Source: Lactiplantibacillus modestisalitolerans
Lineage (GTDB): Bacteria; Bacillota; Bacilli; Lactobacillales; Lactobacillaceae
Length of the DNA stretch: 64,000 nucleotides
Assembly (NCBI RefSeq): GCF_005405425.1
Contig: NZ_BJEA01000003.1
Location: 1 to 64,000 of the forward strand
Direction of reading: 5' to 3'
The notes under the pieces: generated by a model
What the model was told of the DNA's origin: nothing
What the model saw: the letters and a program-made list of their open reading frames with translations, nothing else
The model's database searches: none
Program-made: the position numbers and the translations under genes
Shown: positions 34,935 to 44,468 of the stretch, piece after piece
How positions within the stretch are numbered: the stretch's first letter is position 1
Layout: each line of letters starts with the position of its first letter

Positions 34935-35621
34935 ATGAGTCGAATATTAATTATTGAGGATGAAAAAAATCTGGCGCGCTTTGTTGAATTGGAATTAAAG
35001 CACGAGGGCTACGATATTCAAGTTGAATATAATGGTCGTAAAGGGCTGGATGCCGCGCTATCACAAGATTTTGATGCCATCCTATTAGACCTAATGTTAC
35101 CAGAATTGAACGGATTGGAAGTTTGTCGGCGCGTTCGGGAAGTTAAAAATACGCCAATCATTATGATGACGGCCCGTGATTCCGTGATTGACCGCGTTTC
35201 TGGTCTTGATCACGGGGCGGATGATTACATTGTTAAACCGTTTGCCATCGAGTAGTTATTAGCTCGGTTACGAGCGTTGTTACGGCGAATTGACCTTGAA
35301 AGTGAACAACAAAATACGAAACAAACGACGGTCACCTACAAGGACTTAACGATTGAAAAGGAAAACCTAGTTGTTAAGCGTGGCGACGAAGTCATTAATT
35401 TGACGAAGCGTGAGTATGAACTATTACTAACGTTGATGGAAAATATTAACGTTGTTTTGGCCCGGGACGTCTTGTTAAACAAAGTTTGGGGCTACGAATC
35501 CGAAGTTGAAACGAACGTTGTTGACGTTTATATTCGGTATTTACGGAACAAGATTGACCGGCCAGGTGAAAAGAGTTACATCCAAACTGTTCGTGGGACT
35601 GGATACGTGATTCGTTCCTAA
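34935..35621 (+). pseudogene. OmpR/ArlR-like response regulator with in-frame TAG
   Basis: Codons 1-106 encode a full receiver domain (acidic pocket EDE at 8-10, phosphoacceptor Asp52 in LLDLMLP, switch Thr in MMTARD, Lys in VKPF). Codon 107 is TAG (35253-35255), where ArlR-type proteins have Glu in FAIEELLARLRA; the frame then continues unbroken through the linker and a complete winged-helix DNA-binding domain (LTKREYELLLTLMENINVVLARDVLLNKVWG) to 35621. One G-to-T change (GAG to TAG) explains it. Either a nonsense mutation, a sequencing error, or a strain-specific off state. The downstream part could only restart at a TTG (35277) lacking a ribosome site. The kinase start overlaps its normal stop. 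Confidence 0.9.
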
Positions 35622-37267
35622 TGGCTAAGCAGACCGGGGCAGAGGTATCGCCGAAGCTGCGCAGACGTTGGTCATTAAAATGGAAATGGGCGCTCGGGAC
35701 CGCGATTGGGTCAGCGCTCATTTTTATTTGTTTCTCACTACTGGTGTATAAGAGTTTCACGAACCTCTTGATTCGCCAGGAACAACGTAACGTGGAGAGC
35801 GCGATTACCACGGTTCAGCAACAGTTGCGAACCGAAAATCAGGGGCTAACGATTAAATCAGTGGCCGAAAAGTTACAGCCGGAGGCCAACGTTGAGCCCG
35901 CGATGGGGATGAGTGGCCGCAAACGGGGCGCGCTTCAAAGTACCATTTTTTCCGATTCAGAATTAGCGGCGCTGTCGCGAACGAGCTTAGCCGTGACGGT
36001 TTATGATCCGCGCGGGACAACTTTGTATCTATCGCGTAAGGATGGTCATGAGTTTAAAAAGGGCGCCGACCGCAACGTCAAATTAGTGGGCCGTGGTCAG
36101 GGGGCTGAGTTAGTTGGCCGGGCCCCAATCAACGCGGCGAAAAACCATCGCCTGATTGGGTACGTGCAAGTGACGAACAACTTATCCGATTATCATAGTA
36201 CGACGCGCAATCTCCTGTGGATCTTTGTAGTGATGACGATGATCACGATTTTTGGGGCGACCTTGTTAGGTTACTTCTTAGCGGCCTTCTTACTACGGCC
36301 CATGCGTCAAATCACCCGGACCATTAACGCGGTTAAGGATGATCCCCAGACGGACAGTCGGGTTCCGGACTTACGCCGTAACGATGAGTTATCCGATTTA
36401 GCGGTTCTGTTTAACGATATGCTTGATCAGATGCAGCGCTATATTAACCAGCAGCAGCAGTTCGTCGAGGACGTCTCCCACGAGTTGCGAACGCCAGTGG
36501 CGATTATTCAAGGTCACATGGAATTGCTGAATCGTTGGGGTAAAGATGATCCGCAGGTGTTAGCGGAGTCCTTAGCGGCGAGTTTATCCGAAACGAAGCG
36601 GATGCAAAGCCTCGTTCAAGAGATGCTCGACTTATCGCGGGCGGAACAACTGGAAATTAACTTTAGTCGGGAAACGACTGACGTTCAAAAATTAGTAACG
36701 CAAGCGTTTAATGATTTTAGAATGATTCATCCAGATTTTCGCTTTACGTTTGACGACGACGTGAAGAAGCCGGTGTACGCCCAAATTTATCGTAATCATT
36801 TGGAACAAATTCTAATTATCTTATTAGATAATGCGGTCAAGTATTCGACGAAGCGTAAAGAAATTCACCTGTCGTTATCGACGGACTTTCGCTACATTGA
36901 AGTGGCAGTTCAAGATTTCGGTGAGGGGATTTCAAAGGATAATTTGGACCGGGTCTTTAACCGCTTTTACCGCGTGGACAAAGCGCGCAGCCGGGATAAG
37001 GGCGGTAACGGGCTGGGCCTATCAATTGCTCAACGGCTTGTGGAAGGTTATCACGGGAAGATTAGCGTTGAGTCGGTCGTGGGTCAAGGTTCGATTTTCC
37101 GCTTCCACTTACCAATTTTAAAGGACCCTAAGTTACTGAAAAAGGCCGAGCAGGAAACGGATAACGTTGAAAAGATTGCGAAGGCGGAACTACCAGCTGG
37201 TATCAAACCCGCAACTCGGGATCAAGATGAACCGCCGTTGAATGACCATGAACATGATTCACAATAG
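35621..37267 (+). CDS. Sensor histidine kinase, ArlS-like
   Basis: 548-residue membrane kinase. Membrane segments at about 28-50 and 195-220 enclose an extracytoplasmic sensor region; then HAMP (RPMRQITRTINAV), HisKA with phosphoacceptor His287 (VSHELRTPVAI), and HATPase (DNAVKYS, GEGISKDNLDRVF, GGNGLGLSIAQ). The WGKDDPQVLAESL segment resembles S. aureus ArlS. The ATG overlaps the response-regulator TAA (TAATG) and has no ribosome site of its own, so it depends on translation of the upstream gene, which carries a premature stop. Acidic 35-residue C-terminal tail. Confidence 0.93.
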   Translation: MAKQTGAEVSPKLRRRWSLKWKWALGTAIGSALIFICFSLLVYKSFTNLLIRQEQRNVESAITTVQQQLRTENQGLTIKSVAEKLQPEANVEPAMGMSGRKRGALQSTIFSDSELAALSRTSLAVTVYDPRGTTLYLSRKDGHEFKKGADRNVKLVGRGQGAELVGRAPINAAKNHRLIGYVQVTNNLSDYHSTTRNLLWIFVVMTMITIFGATLLGYFLAAFLLRPMRQITRTINAVKDDPQTDSRVPDLRRNDELSDLAVLFNDMLDQMQRYINQQQQFVEDVSHELRTPVAIIQGHMELLNRWGKDDPQVLAESLAASLSETKRMQSLVQEMLDLSRAEQLEINFSRETTDVQKLVTQAFNDFRMIHPDFRFTFDDDVKKPVYAQIYRNHLEQILIILLDNAVKYSTKRKEIHLSLSTDFRYIEVAVQDFGEGISKDNLDRVFNRFYRVDKARSRDKGGNGLGLSIAQRLVEGYHGKISVESVVGQGSIFRFHLPILKDPKLLKKAEQETDNVEKIAKAELPAGIKPATRDQDEPPLNDHEHDSQ

Positions 37268-37280
37268 TGTAACGTCGTTT

Positions 37281-37314
37281 AAAGGGCTTGTGGTTAATAC
37301 CGCAGCCCTTTTTT
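37281..37314 (+). terminator. Terminator of the two-component operon
   Basis: AAAGGGCT...GTGG pairs with CCGC..AGCCCTTT with a one-base bulge, followed by a T run to 37314. Confidence 0.75.
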
Positions 37315-37432
37315 GATTACGGGGAGTTGCGATGAGGGCGCTTTTTGGTTGCGTCAGTTGTTCCTCGTAAAATGAGGGTTCAACTTAATAATTAAGCGGA
37401 TTATGAGAACTTGCTAATTTTAATTGAAACCA

Positions 37433-37461
37433 TTTTCACAAGCGATTTTTTTTGTTATAGT
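37433..37461 (+). promoter_or_regulatory. Possible promoter of the prenyltransferase gene
   Basis: TTTTCA (37433-37438), 17-base spacer containing a T tract, TATAGT (37456-37461). The -35 is weak. Confidence 0.45.
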
Positions 37462-37496
37462 GGATTAGTAACAAACTAATACGGGGGGCGGAAACA

Positions 37497-38462
37497 TTGA
37501 CAAACGAAACTGCTTACCGGCCGATGACGTTCAAAATCTTTTTGCAATTCATTCGGATGAATGCGAAAGCGGCTAGTGTTGTACCTTACTTCATTGGGGT
37601 ATTGTTTTCAGTTTATTATTTTCATGCGTTTAACTGGGTGAATTCATTAATTTATTTGATTGCCCAGGTTGCGATTGCGTTATTCGTGACGGGTTTTAAT
37701 AACGTGCAGGATTATTATTTAGCCAAGGATTTGCATTACCGGGATACTTATAACATCGTGGGGCGGGAGCACCTTTCACCGCGCCGGTCAATGAACTTAA
37801 TGTTGGCAATGTTAGCAACAGCAATTATTTTAGGAATCGTCCTGGTTTTCAAAACGAACCTGCTCTTACTGTTCATGGGTGCGGCTGCCATTGGGGTTGC
37901 CATCTTTTATACGTACGGACCAGTGCCGTTTTCACGGTTCCCATTAGGTGAAATTTTATCTGGGTGCGTCGAAGGGTTTGGGGTGTTCTTCCTAGCCGTT
38001 TACATGAACGTGGCAACGCCGGTTTTGGCAGGTTTTACCTTAGACTGGCCGCAATTTGCGTTGGTGGGGAACCTTCAAAATATCTTAGTAATGTTACTCG
38101 TTGGTTTACCCGGTATTTTCTTAGTCTCGAACATTATGTTAGCGGATAACTTATCAGACTTGGAACAAGATATTCGTAACGAACGTTACACGGTTCCGTA
38201 CTACATTGGCAAAAAGCGGGCGTTAAAAGTTTACGATACGCTAGCGCTAATTGGCTACGTTCCAGTAATTCTTAGTGTTGTTTTACAAGTGTTACCGATT
38301 TATCAATTATTAGTTTTATTAGTCTTACCGAAGATTTGGAAAAATATCCAAGCCTTTAACGCCGAACAAGTTAAGGAAACGACCTTTAACACGGCGCCAC
38401 AGAACTTAATGATGTTCCAAGGAATGCAACTATTGGGACTAATTCTGGGGATTATCTTTTAA
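37497..38462 (+). CDS. menA: UbiA-family prenyltransferase (MenA-like)
   Basis: 321-residue membrane enzyme with about eight helices that would attach a polyprenyl chain to 1,4-dihydroxy-2-naphthoate, the quinone step of menaquinone synthesis. Two Asp-rich motifs are visible: NNVQDYYLAKD (about 64-74) and DNLSDLEQD (about 218-226). The start is a TTG preceded by GGGGGGCGG. No other men genes are nearby; many lactobacilli keep menA while scavenging precursors. Could be another UbiA enzyme, but MenA is the best match. Confidence 0.85.
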   Translation: MTNETAYRPMTFKIFLQFIRMNAKAASVVPYFIGVLFSVYYFHAFNWVNSLIYLIAQVAIALFVTGFNNVQDYYLAKDLHYRDTYNIVGREHLSPRRSMNLMLAMLATAIILGIVLVFKTNLLLLFMGAAAIGVAIFYTYGPVPFSRFPLGEILSGCVEGFGVFFLAVYMNVATPVLAGFTLDWPQFALVGNLQNILVMLLVGLPGIFLVSNIMLADNLSDLEQDIRNERYTVPYYIGKKRALKVYDTLALIGYVPVILSVVLQVLPIYQLLVLLVLPKIWKNIQAFNAEQVKETTFNTAPQNLMMFQGMQLLGLILGIIF

Positions 38463-38484
38463 CTAAGAATGACTGGATGTTATT

Positions 38485-38541
38485 AAAAGCAGCCGGTAAA
38501 TCACTCACCCGTTGGTGTTGGTTGATTTACCGGCTGCTTTT
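38485..38541. terminator. Bidirectional terminator between menA and sbcC
   Basis: AAAAGCAGCCGGTAAATCA (38485-38503) pairs perfectly with TGATTTACCGGCTGCTTTT (38523-38541): 19-base arms, 19-base loop, T/A tails on both sides, between convergent genes. Confidence 0.93.
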
Positions 38542-38567
38542 TGGTGCCCGAATAATCGTGACGGCGC

Positions 38568-41500
38568 TTATTTACTAATCAGTTCGACGCGACTGCGCCC
38601 GTCGCCTAATTTCTTAATTAAAATCTGTTGGCCAATCGTTTGTTTCATTGAATCAATGTGGCTAATGACCCCAACCATCCGATTTTCACCGATCGTCTCG
38701 AGGGCCTGCATGGCCTTGGTCAAGGTTTCATTGTCGAGTGAGCCAAACCCTTCGTCAACAAACAGCGCGTCAATTTGAACGCCGTTGGCCGATGATTGCA
38801 CCACTTCACTTAGGGAGAGGGCAATTGAGAGAGCCGCGATGAAAGTTTCACCACCGGAGAGGGTGCTAGAAGAACGGGCTTCACCGGTTTCGTTATCAAA
38901 AACGTTAATGTCTAGGCCGTGGTCACCACGATTATCACTGGCCTGGTCAGCTAATTCAAACGTGTAGCGGTTATTTGATAAGAGGTTGATGAAGTGTTCG
39001 TTAGCGTAATTCAAGATTCGCTGCAAGTAGTTTTGGACAACGAACGTTTCTAGTTTCAGTTTTTGATCGTTTCCCGCCTTACCATTGACGATTTGATATA
39101 GTCCGGTTAGGGCCTGAAAATGAGTGGCGAATGCGCCTTGCTCGTTTAAGATTCGCTGAATAGCGTTAGCACTGGTGGTTGCGGTTGCCAGCTGGTTTTT
39201 GGCTAAAGTCAATTGTTCCAACAACTGATCCTTGGTTGCTTGGCGTGCTTGCAAGGTTGCTTCTAATGCGGCTAAATCCGGTTGCGTCGTTGTCGTTAAC
39301 CGCTGCTGGAGTTGTTGAATGGTTGCGGTCAAATTAGCTTTAGATTGATCGTAACGGGTAATTTGGTTTTGGAGCGTTTCAAGCTGACCATTCTCAATTT
39401 CAGCCAACCAGGCTCTTAAAACGCTGGAGTCATTGGTTGGGGCGGTCGGTGCACTTAGCCCCGCAGATAGCTCAGCTTGGAGCGCGTCCATTTTTTGCTG
39501 GGTCGTGGTTAATTGCGCCTTGATATCCCTTAGCTGCGTTTGGTGTTCCGAGCGTTGCAGTTGGGCTTGATGTTCAGCTTGTTGAGCTTGGTCAAGCTGT
39601 TGCTGATAAGTTTGTGTCGCAACCTTGAGTTGGTCGCGCTCCGTCACTAGGTCAGTACTAATGAGGCTGACATCCGGTAGTTTTTGTTCAGCAGCTTGAA
39701 GGTCTGCTTGACGGTTTTGTTGTTCGGTTTGCTTTTTCGCCAATGCTAATTGAGCTTGGTTAGTTTGCGTTGCTTGCGCCGTCACTTGCCGTTGTAGCTG
39801 TTGAAATGCTTCAACCTGGTGCTGTGCATTTTGTAAAGTTGCCTTAGCCGTTTGAATAGCCGTCGCAAACACCTGCTTAACGGTGTCAAAATCGAAATTG
39901 GCGGGGAGGGCCAGCGTCAAGGGCGCTTTTAACTGGTCATACTGGTTAGTTAAGGCGGTTTGGGCCGTATCCGCCGCGGTTTGCGCCGCTTGTAATTGTG
40001 TTTGTAACTGCTCTAGCCGTTGTTGTTGCGTCTTAACGGCATTTTGGGCAGCGGCGTAGGCATCTTGAGCGGCATCCACGGCGGTCATGGACCGTTTTAA
40101 CTCGGCTTCATCCGCAGTGATGGTGGTGGGCATGTGGGAATGGTCCGTTGACCCACAAACGACGCACGGCTCACCATCAACTAATTCTTGTTGCAATTGG
40201 GCAATCATTAATGCTTGCCGGCGGCCCCGTTGTTGCTGATAGTTTTGGGCGGCTTGGTGGCGTTGCGCCTGTAACGTCGTTAGGGTAGCTTCCGCCTGCT
40301 CATACTCACTATTAACGGTGGCCATCGTTGCCTTAGCTTGGGTCGCTTGGTGGAGGAGTCCCGTTAAGGTTTCGACCACCGTGTTGCGTTGCTCGATGAG
40401 CGTATCGTAATGTTGCTGACAATCAGCAATCACTGGTAACGTTGCTTCTTTTTGCGCGACCTGGTCGGCCAGTTCTTGGGCCGTGTTCTTTTGGGTGGCC
40501 AGCTCGGCAGTGAGCTTGGCGACGACGGGGGCTAATTGCTGGACCTGTGTCCGGAGCTTTTCGGCCGCCTGCACGTTCGGAATTAAGGTAGCTAAGGTCG
40601 TCAGGCGTTCAAGTTGTTGCTGGTGGGCTTCCGCCTGAGACGTTAATTTTTCCCGCTTGGCGGTGGCTTCCGCTAGTTGCTGATCCGTTTTAGCGGCCGT
40701 TTGCTGGAGCTGTGCATCAGTTTGACTTAACCGCTGGTGCTCCTGCCGGCCGTTTAAGTAATCCCGGAACGCTTCTTTGAACTGATTTGCCCACTGTAAA
40801 GCGGTCAAATGGGTTTGCTTAGTTGAATTTTCGGCTTGCTTGGCCGTGATTTCGCGCTCAAATTGCTTTTGAGCATCCGCCAACTGGTTGAATTGCTGGT
40901 GAACGTCACGACCTTGCCGGTAGGCGTTTTCGGCGGCCTGAAGGCTCGTTTCTAACGTTGCGTTGCGGTGTTCAAGTTGATTCAAGGTTGCTTGGCGCTG
41001 ATCGACAAACTGTTGGGTAACGGTCGTTAGTTGTGGGTTCGGTACCTGGTTGAGTTGGGCTTGTTCGTCGGCGGTCCACGTTGGGGCCTTTAGCTGAACA
41101 TCTAACTGAGCTTGAAAATCGTCGTTGGTCTGCTTTGCTGCATCGTAGCGGTCCTTTAAGTTTTGCGTGAAGTCGGAGTAGAGTTGGGTACCAAAAATCT
41201 TTTTCAGAATTTTTTCTTTGTCACCCGTTTTTGACTTGAGAAATTCAGAAAAGTCATTTTGAGGTAATAAAATGATCTTTTTGAACTGGTCGGCAGATAA
41301 ATTTAACGTTTGCGCGACTTCGGCCGCCACTTCACTTGGCTTGGAAGCAATACTGGTGACTTCGAGGCCGCCAACCTTATCGACAATGGCAAATTTAGCG
41401 GTGGAGCCCTTATGCGTCAATCCGGTCCCTTTTTGCTTCGCTAGCCATTGATCGGGTTGGCGGATGATTTTAAAGAGCTGATGACCTTGTTCGAAATAAA

Positions 41501-41747
41501 ACGTAATGGTTGTGGCTTGATCGGCGGGTGCAAACTGGCTACGCATTTCGTTAGCGGCCCGGCCCTCCGTACCAGAATTAGTGGTCGTTCCAAACAGGGC
41601 GTAGGTCATTGCGTCAAAAATAGTTGATTTACCGGCCCCGGTGTCGCCACCAATTAAGAAAATTGGGGCCGTTTCGAGTTGCCGGAAGTCAATGACCGAA
41701 TGTTCATGGGGACCAAAGTAATTCATTTCTAAGTAAACGGGTTTCAT
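38568..41747 (-). CDS. sbcC: Nuclease SbcCD subunit C (SMC-like ATPase)
   Basis: Rad50-like ATPase that, with SbcD, cleaves hairpin and blocked DNA ends. 1059 residues. Walker A GGDTGAGKSTIFDAM near residue 35, long Gln-rich coiled coil, zinc hook GEPCVVCGS in the middle (about 535), second coil, then the signature LSGGETF and Walker B LFVDEGFGSLD near the C-terminus. Its ATG overlaps the sbcD stop by one base. High Gln and Ala content is normal for the coils in lactobacilli. Confidence 0.96.
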   Translation of the reverse strand: MKPVYLEMNYFGPHEHSVIDFRQLETAPIFLIGGDTGAGKSTIFDAMTYALFGTTTNSGTEGRAANEMRSQFAPADQATTITFYFEQGHQLFKIIRQPDQWLAKQKGTGLTHKGSTAKFAIVDKVGGLEVTSIASKPSEVAAEVAQTLNLSADQFKKIILLPQNDFSEFLKSKTGDKEKILKKIFGTQLYSDFTQNLKDRYDAAKQTNDDFQAQLDVQLKAPTWTADEQAQLNQVPNPQLTTVTQQFVDQRQATLNQLEHRNATLETSLQAAENAYRQGRDVHQQFNQLADAQKQFEREITAKQAENSTKQTHLTALQWANQFKEAFRDYLNGRQEHQRLSQTDAQLQQTAAKTDQQLAEATAKREKLTSQAEAHQQQLERLTTLATLIPNVQAAEKLRTQVQQLAPVVAKLTAELATQKNTAQELADQVAQKEATLPVIADCQQHYDTLIEQRNTVVETLTGLLHQATQAKATMATVNSEYEQAEATLTTLQAQRHQAAQNYQQQRGRRQALMIAQLQQELVDGEPCVVCGSTDHSHMPTTITADEAELKRSMTAVDAAQDAYAAAQNAVKTQQQRLEQLQTQLQAAQTAADTAQTALTNQYDQLKAPLTLALPANFDFDTVKQVFATAIQTAKATLQNAQHQVEAFQQLQRQVTAQATQTNQAQLALAKKQTEQQNRQADLQAAEQKLPDVSLISTDLVTERDQLKVATQTYQQQLDQAQQAEHQAQLQRSEHQTQLRDIKAQLTTTQQKMDALQAELSAGLSAPTAPTNDSSVLRAWLAEIENGQLETLQNQITRYDQSKANLTATIQQLQQRLTTTTQPDLAALEATLQARQATKDQLLEQLTLAKNQLATATTSANAIQRILNEQGAFATHFQALTGLYQIVNGKAGNDQKLKLETFVVQNYLQRILNYANEHFINLLSNNRYTFELADQASDNRGDHGLDINVFDNETGEARSSSTLSGGETFIAALSIALSLSEVVQSSANGVQIDALFVDEGFGSLDNETLTKAMQALETIGENRMVGVISHIDSMKQTIGQQILIKKLGDGRSRVELISK

Positions 41748-42925
41748 TAGGCATGCTCCTTACTAAGCTTGGTGAAAATTTGGTCAACTAACTGGGCTTG
41801 CTCCGCAGATAAGTCTTTGCCGGTGACCGTTTCAAAAAAGGCGTTAACGATTTCATCAGGACTGAGCGTCGCAATCTGCCGGCGAGCCCGTGAGGTTGCC
41901 GTTGGCCGGTGGTGGTCCTCGTAGTCCAGTTCAACGACCGTCCCGTAAATCTTTTGGAGTTGCGCCCGGACGTTTAAGTGCTGACTCCGATCAAAGTCCT
42001 GAATTGTAATTGCAAACCAGGCTTGCTTGCGGGGCTGTTGATCATAGAAGTCGGGGTCAGTGAGTTGCTCCCAAGGGGCTTTGAGGGCTACGAGGTCGGT
42101 TTGCGGTTGGAGCGGCTTAAACGTGTGCGTCACTTGATCGGCCGTGATGGTAACGATGTCGACGCCCTTTTGCTCGTTAGCCTCTTTAACGTTGAACTTG
42201 ACCGGACTGCCAGCATAACGCATACGTTCCCGGTCGGGGGAGGCGTTGCGAGTGTGAATGTGGCCGAGCATCACGTAGTCAAAACAGTTGAACTGTTGCG
42301 TGGATAAAGTCGCTAAACCGCCAACCTTAGAAGTGGTTTCGCTGGTCAGTTCTTCCGGATTGGCTCCACTAGGAGTTACGGCAAAGTGGGTGACTAGGAG
42401 GTGCCGCTTGTCAGGATCGAAATGGGCCTGCATGTCAGCGACAACCCGGACCATCGCGTCGCTGATCGAGTGGATGGCCTTAACGGTTTCCTCATCAACG
42501 CCCTGTTTAGCATAGTAGGCGCGGGCATCCATTGGGTCGAAAAAGGGTAATAGGAAGATTTGCGTCGTTGGCGTTTCAATCGGTTGAAAGGCATCGGCCA
42601 AGCGGGTATTTAAGTGAAAGCCCTGCGTGGCGAGCCAGTCGCGACCGTAGTTTAACCGCTCGGCACTATCATGGTTGCCAGAGACGGCGTAAATTGGAAA
42701 GTGGTGTTCCAAGTTGAGACTGGTCAACATTTGGTTTAAAGCCGTGACGGCGGACGTACTTGGAACGCCGCGGTCGTATATATCGCCCGCAATAACGATA
42801 CCGTCCACTTGTTCCGTTTCGGCAATCTGTAAAATTTGTTGAAAGATGGCTTGCTGTTCATCTAGTAACGAAAATCCATTGAGGGTCCGGCCAATGTGCC
42901 AATCGGCTGTATGTAGCAGTTTCAT
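41747..42925 (-). CDS. sbcD: Nuclease SbcCD subunit D (exonuclease)
   Basis: Mre11-like metallophosphoesterase. 392 residues. Metal motifs HTADWHIGR (6-14), AGDIYDRG, SGNHDS, and VTHFAV / LGHIHTR. AGGACTT-type site with GGGAGG about 10 bases upstream of the ATG. First gene of sbcDC. A LexA-type box lies about 57 bases upstream. Confidence 0.96.
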   Translation of the reverse strand: MKLLHTADWHIGRTLNGFSLLDEQQAIFQQILQIAETEQVDGIVIAGDIYDRGVPSTSAVTALNQMLTSLNLEHHFPIYAVSGNHDSAERLNYGRDWLATQGFHLNTRLADAFQPIETPTTQIFLLPFFDPMDARAYYAKQGVDEETVKAIHSISDAMVRVVADMQAHFDPDKRHLLVTHFAVTPSGANPEELTSETTSKVGGLATLSTQQFNCFDYVMLGHIHTRNASPDRERMRYAGSPVKFNVKEANEQKGVDIVTITADQVTHTFKPLQPQTDLVALKAPWEQLTDPDFYDQQPRKQAWFAITIQDFDRSQHLNVRAQLQKIYGTVVELDYEDHHRPTATSRARRQIATLSPDEIVNAFFETVTGKDLSAEQAQLVDQIFTKLSKEHA

Positions 42926-42981
42926 TTCAAGTCCTCCCGAGTTGAATTGATACGCTTATTATGACACAAACTAGGGGCCGC

Positions 42982-42993
42982 GAACAAGCGTTC
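42982..42993 (-). promoter_or_regulatory. LexA/DinR-type box upstream of sbcD
   Basis: GAACAAGCGTTC fits GAAC-N4-GTTC exactly. On the minus strand it overlaps a candidate -35 TTGTTC, with CATAAT 18 bases on. A degenerate half site (GAACGTACGATT) is at 43004-43015. Confidence 0.7.
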
Positions 42994-43078
42994 TAAACCG
43001 GGGGAACGTACGATTAGCGGCCATTATTAAAGGATTTATCGTGTTAGTACCAAGAAAAAATCGGCGTTGCAATGGCTA

Positions 43079-43123
43079 CAAAAAAAGTTTGATTATGCGC
43101 ATTGCTGCCGCATAATCAAACTT
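43079..43123 (-). terminator. Terminator of yidC
   Basis: AAGTTTGATTATGCG (43085-43099) pairs perfectly with CGCATAATCAAACTT (43109-43123); read on the minus strand it ends in seven T, 17 bases past the yidC stop. Confidence 0.9.
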
Positions 43124-43139
43124 ATCAATTAACACGTCA

Positions 43140-44078
43140 TTACTTGTGATGGTGCCGTTGTTGCTTGCCCGCGTTACGACCGCGACCAGCCGCTTGGTTA
43201 CGCGGTTGCTTCGTTGCGTTCGCCTTTGTAGCCGAGTTAGCGGATTTTGCCGCTTGCGGTTGTACGGGTTTGGGCGTCTTGATTGGGTGCTTTTTCAGCT
43301 CTGCTGCCACTTCACGCCGAATCCGGGGCCGGAAGAAGTTGATGATCAACGTTTGCAAACAAGCAAAGAGTCCACCGACGAAGAAGTACAGGCCCAAGCC
43401 AGCTGGGGCCGACATTGAAACGAATAGGATCATGACCGGGCTAACGACCAGCATTAACCGCATCGTTTTCTTCTGTTCTTCGGGCAAACCAATCATTGAG
43501 AGGTAGCCCTGCGCTAAATAAGATAAGAAGGCGAGGACCGCTAACAAGAAGCTCGATTGCCCTAAGGAAATCCCCATAAAGGTAGCGCTAGACAGCTCAG
43601 GTGAGAACCGAATCGCGTAATAGAGGGCCGAGAAGATCGGTAATTGAATTAGCAGTGGTAAACAGCCAATCCCACCGGTCATACTAATCCCGTTGTCACG
43701 GTATAGTTGCATCATTTCGTTACTGATGGCCGCCTTTTCATCTTGAGTCGTTGCGGCCTTTTGCCGTTTTTGAATGGCTTCCATTTGGGGCCGAACGGCG
43801 GACATTTTTTCTTGTTGGTAGGTCGACTTCCGTTGCTGATTGATCATCATCGGGAGTAGGACTAACCGAACGATCACGGTCAAACCGATAATTGCCCAGC
43901 CGTAATTATTCCCAAAAATTTGGGATAACCATTGCATTACGGCTTGTCCCGGACGTGCTAAGTAGTCGTAAACGAAGCCGTACGGTTTACCCGCCTTAGT
44001 CGTCTGAACACAGCCACTTAAAAATAGGGCTAAGGTGCCAAGCGTCACCGTTAGCGTCAGGCCTTTTTTAGATTTCAA
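43140..44078 (-). CDS. yidC: YidC/OxaA membrane protein insertase
   Basis: Inserts and folds membrane proteins with or without Sec. 312 residues. A lipoprotein signal peptide ends at LSGC (Cys about 22); the conserved domain has five membrane segments with the hydrophilic-groove Arg (VIVRLVLLPMM). The last 40 residues are Lys/Arg/His-rich, a tail that in related YidC2 proteins contacts ribosomes. Bacillota often carry a second copy elsewhere, so SpoIIIJ/YidC2 naming is open. Confidence 0.93.
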   Translation of the reverse strand: MKSKKGLTLTVTLGTLALFLSGCVQTTKAGKPYGFVYDYLARPGQAVMQWLSQIFGNNYGWAIIGLTVIVRLVLLPMMINQQRKSTYQQEKMSAVRPQMEAIQKRQKAATTQDEKAAISNEMMQLYRDNGISMTGGIGCLPLLIQLPIFSALYYAIRFSPELSSATFMGISLGQSSFLLAVLAFLSYLAQGYLSMIGLPEEQKKTMRLMLVVSPVMILFVSMSAPAGLGLYFFVGGLFACLQTLIINFFRPRIRREVAAELKKHPIKTPKPVQPQAAKSANSATKANATKQPRNQAAGRGRNAGKQQRHHHK

Positions 44079-44140
44079 TTATTATAATCCCCTTTGTCAA
44101 AGTCATATAAGCTAGATAATACTAAATCCACCGGGGGATT

Positions 44141-44413
44141 TCAATTAGTTATTCGAAAATTATGGTAATTTTGCGGTTCAACGTCGTGCACAATTAAGTT
44201 GTCGACCCGACCAAAATCAGTTGGTGATTGGCGAATAACGTCAATAAAGACTTGGACCCGCTGATCCTCACCCTCCGCTTCGATGAAGACGGAGCCGTCC
44301 ATTAGGTTTCGAACGATTCCGTTAACGCCGCACTTATCCGCGGCGGCCTTGGTTGCCCAGCGGAAACCGACGCCCTGAACGCGACCACTGGCTTGCAGGG
44401 TTACTGCTCGCAT
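44141..44413 (-). CDS. acyP: Acylphosphatase
   Basis: 90-residue enzyme that hydrolyses acyl phosphates. The phosphate loop GRVQGVGFRW carries the catalytic Arg; Asn in VRNLMDGSV is the second catalytic residue. GGAAGTGA precedes the ATG. It shares a divergent promoter region with the rRNA methyltransferase gene. Confidence 0.95.
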   Translation of the reverse strand: MRAVTLQASGRVQGVGFRWATKAAADKCGVNGIVRNLMDGSVFIEAEGEDQRVQVFIDVIRQSPTDFGRVDNLIVHDVEPQNYHNFRITN

Positions 44414-44468
44414 ACTGTCACTTCCTTTAATCTAATTAAACATTATGGTTGCAAACCACAACCCTCTT

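Noticed and set aside
35253-35255. TAG as pyrrolysine or selenocysteine codon
   Set aside because: Selenocysteine uses TGA, pyrrolysine systems are not known in lactobacilli, and the site is a Glu in homologues with no catalytic need for a special residue.
43004-43015. Second LexA box near sbcD
   Set aside because: GAACGTACGATT misses two positions of the right half; counted only as a degraded site.
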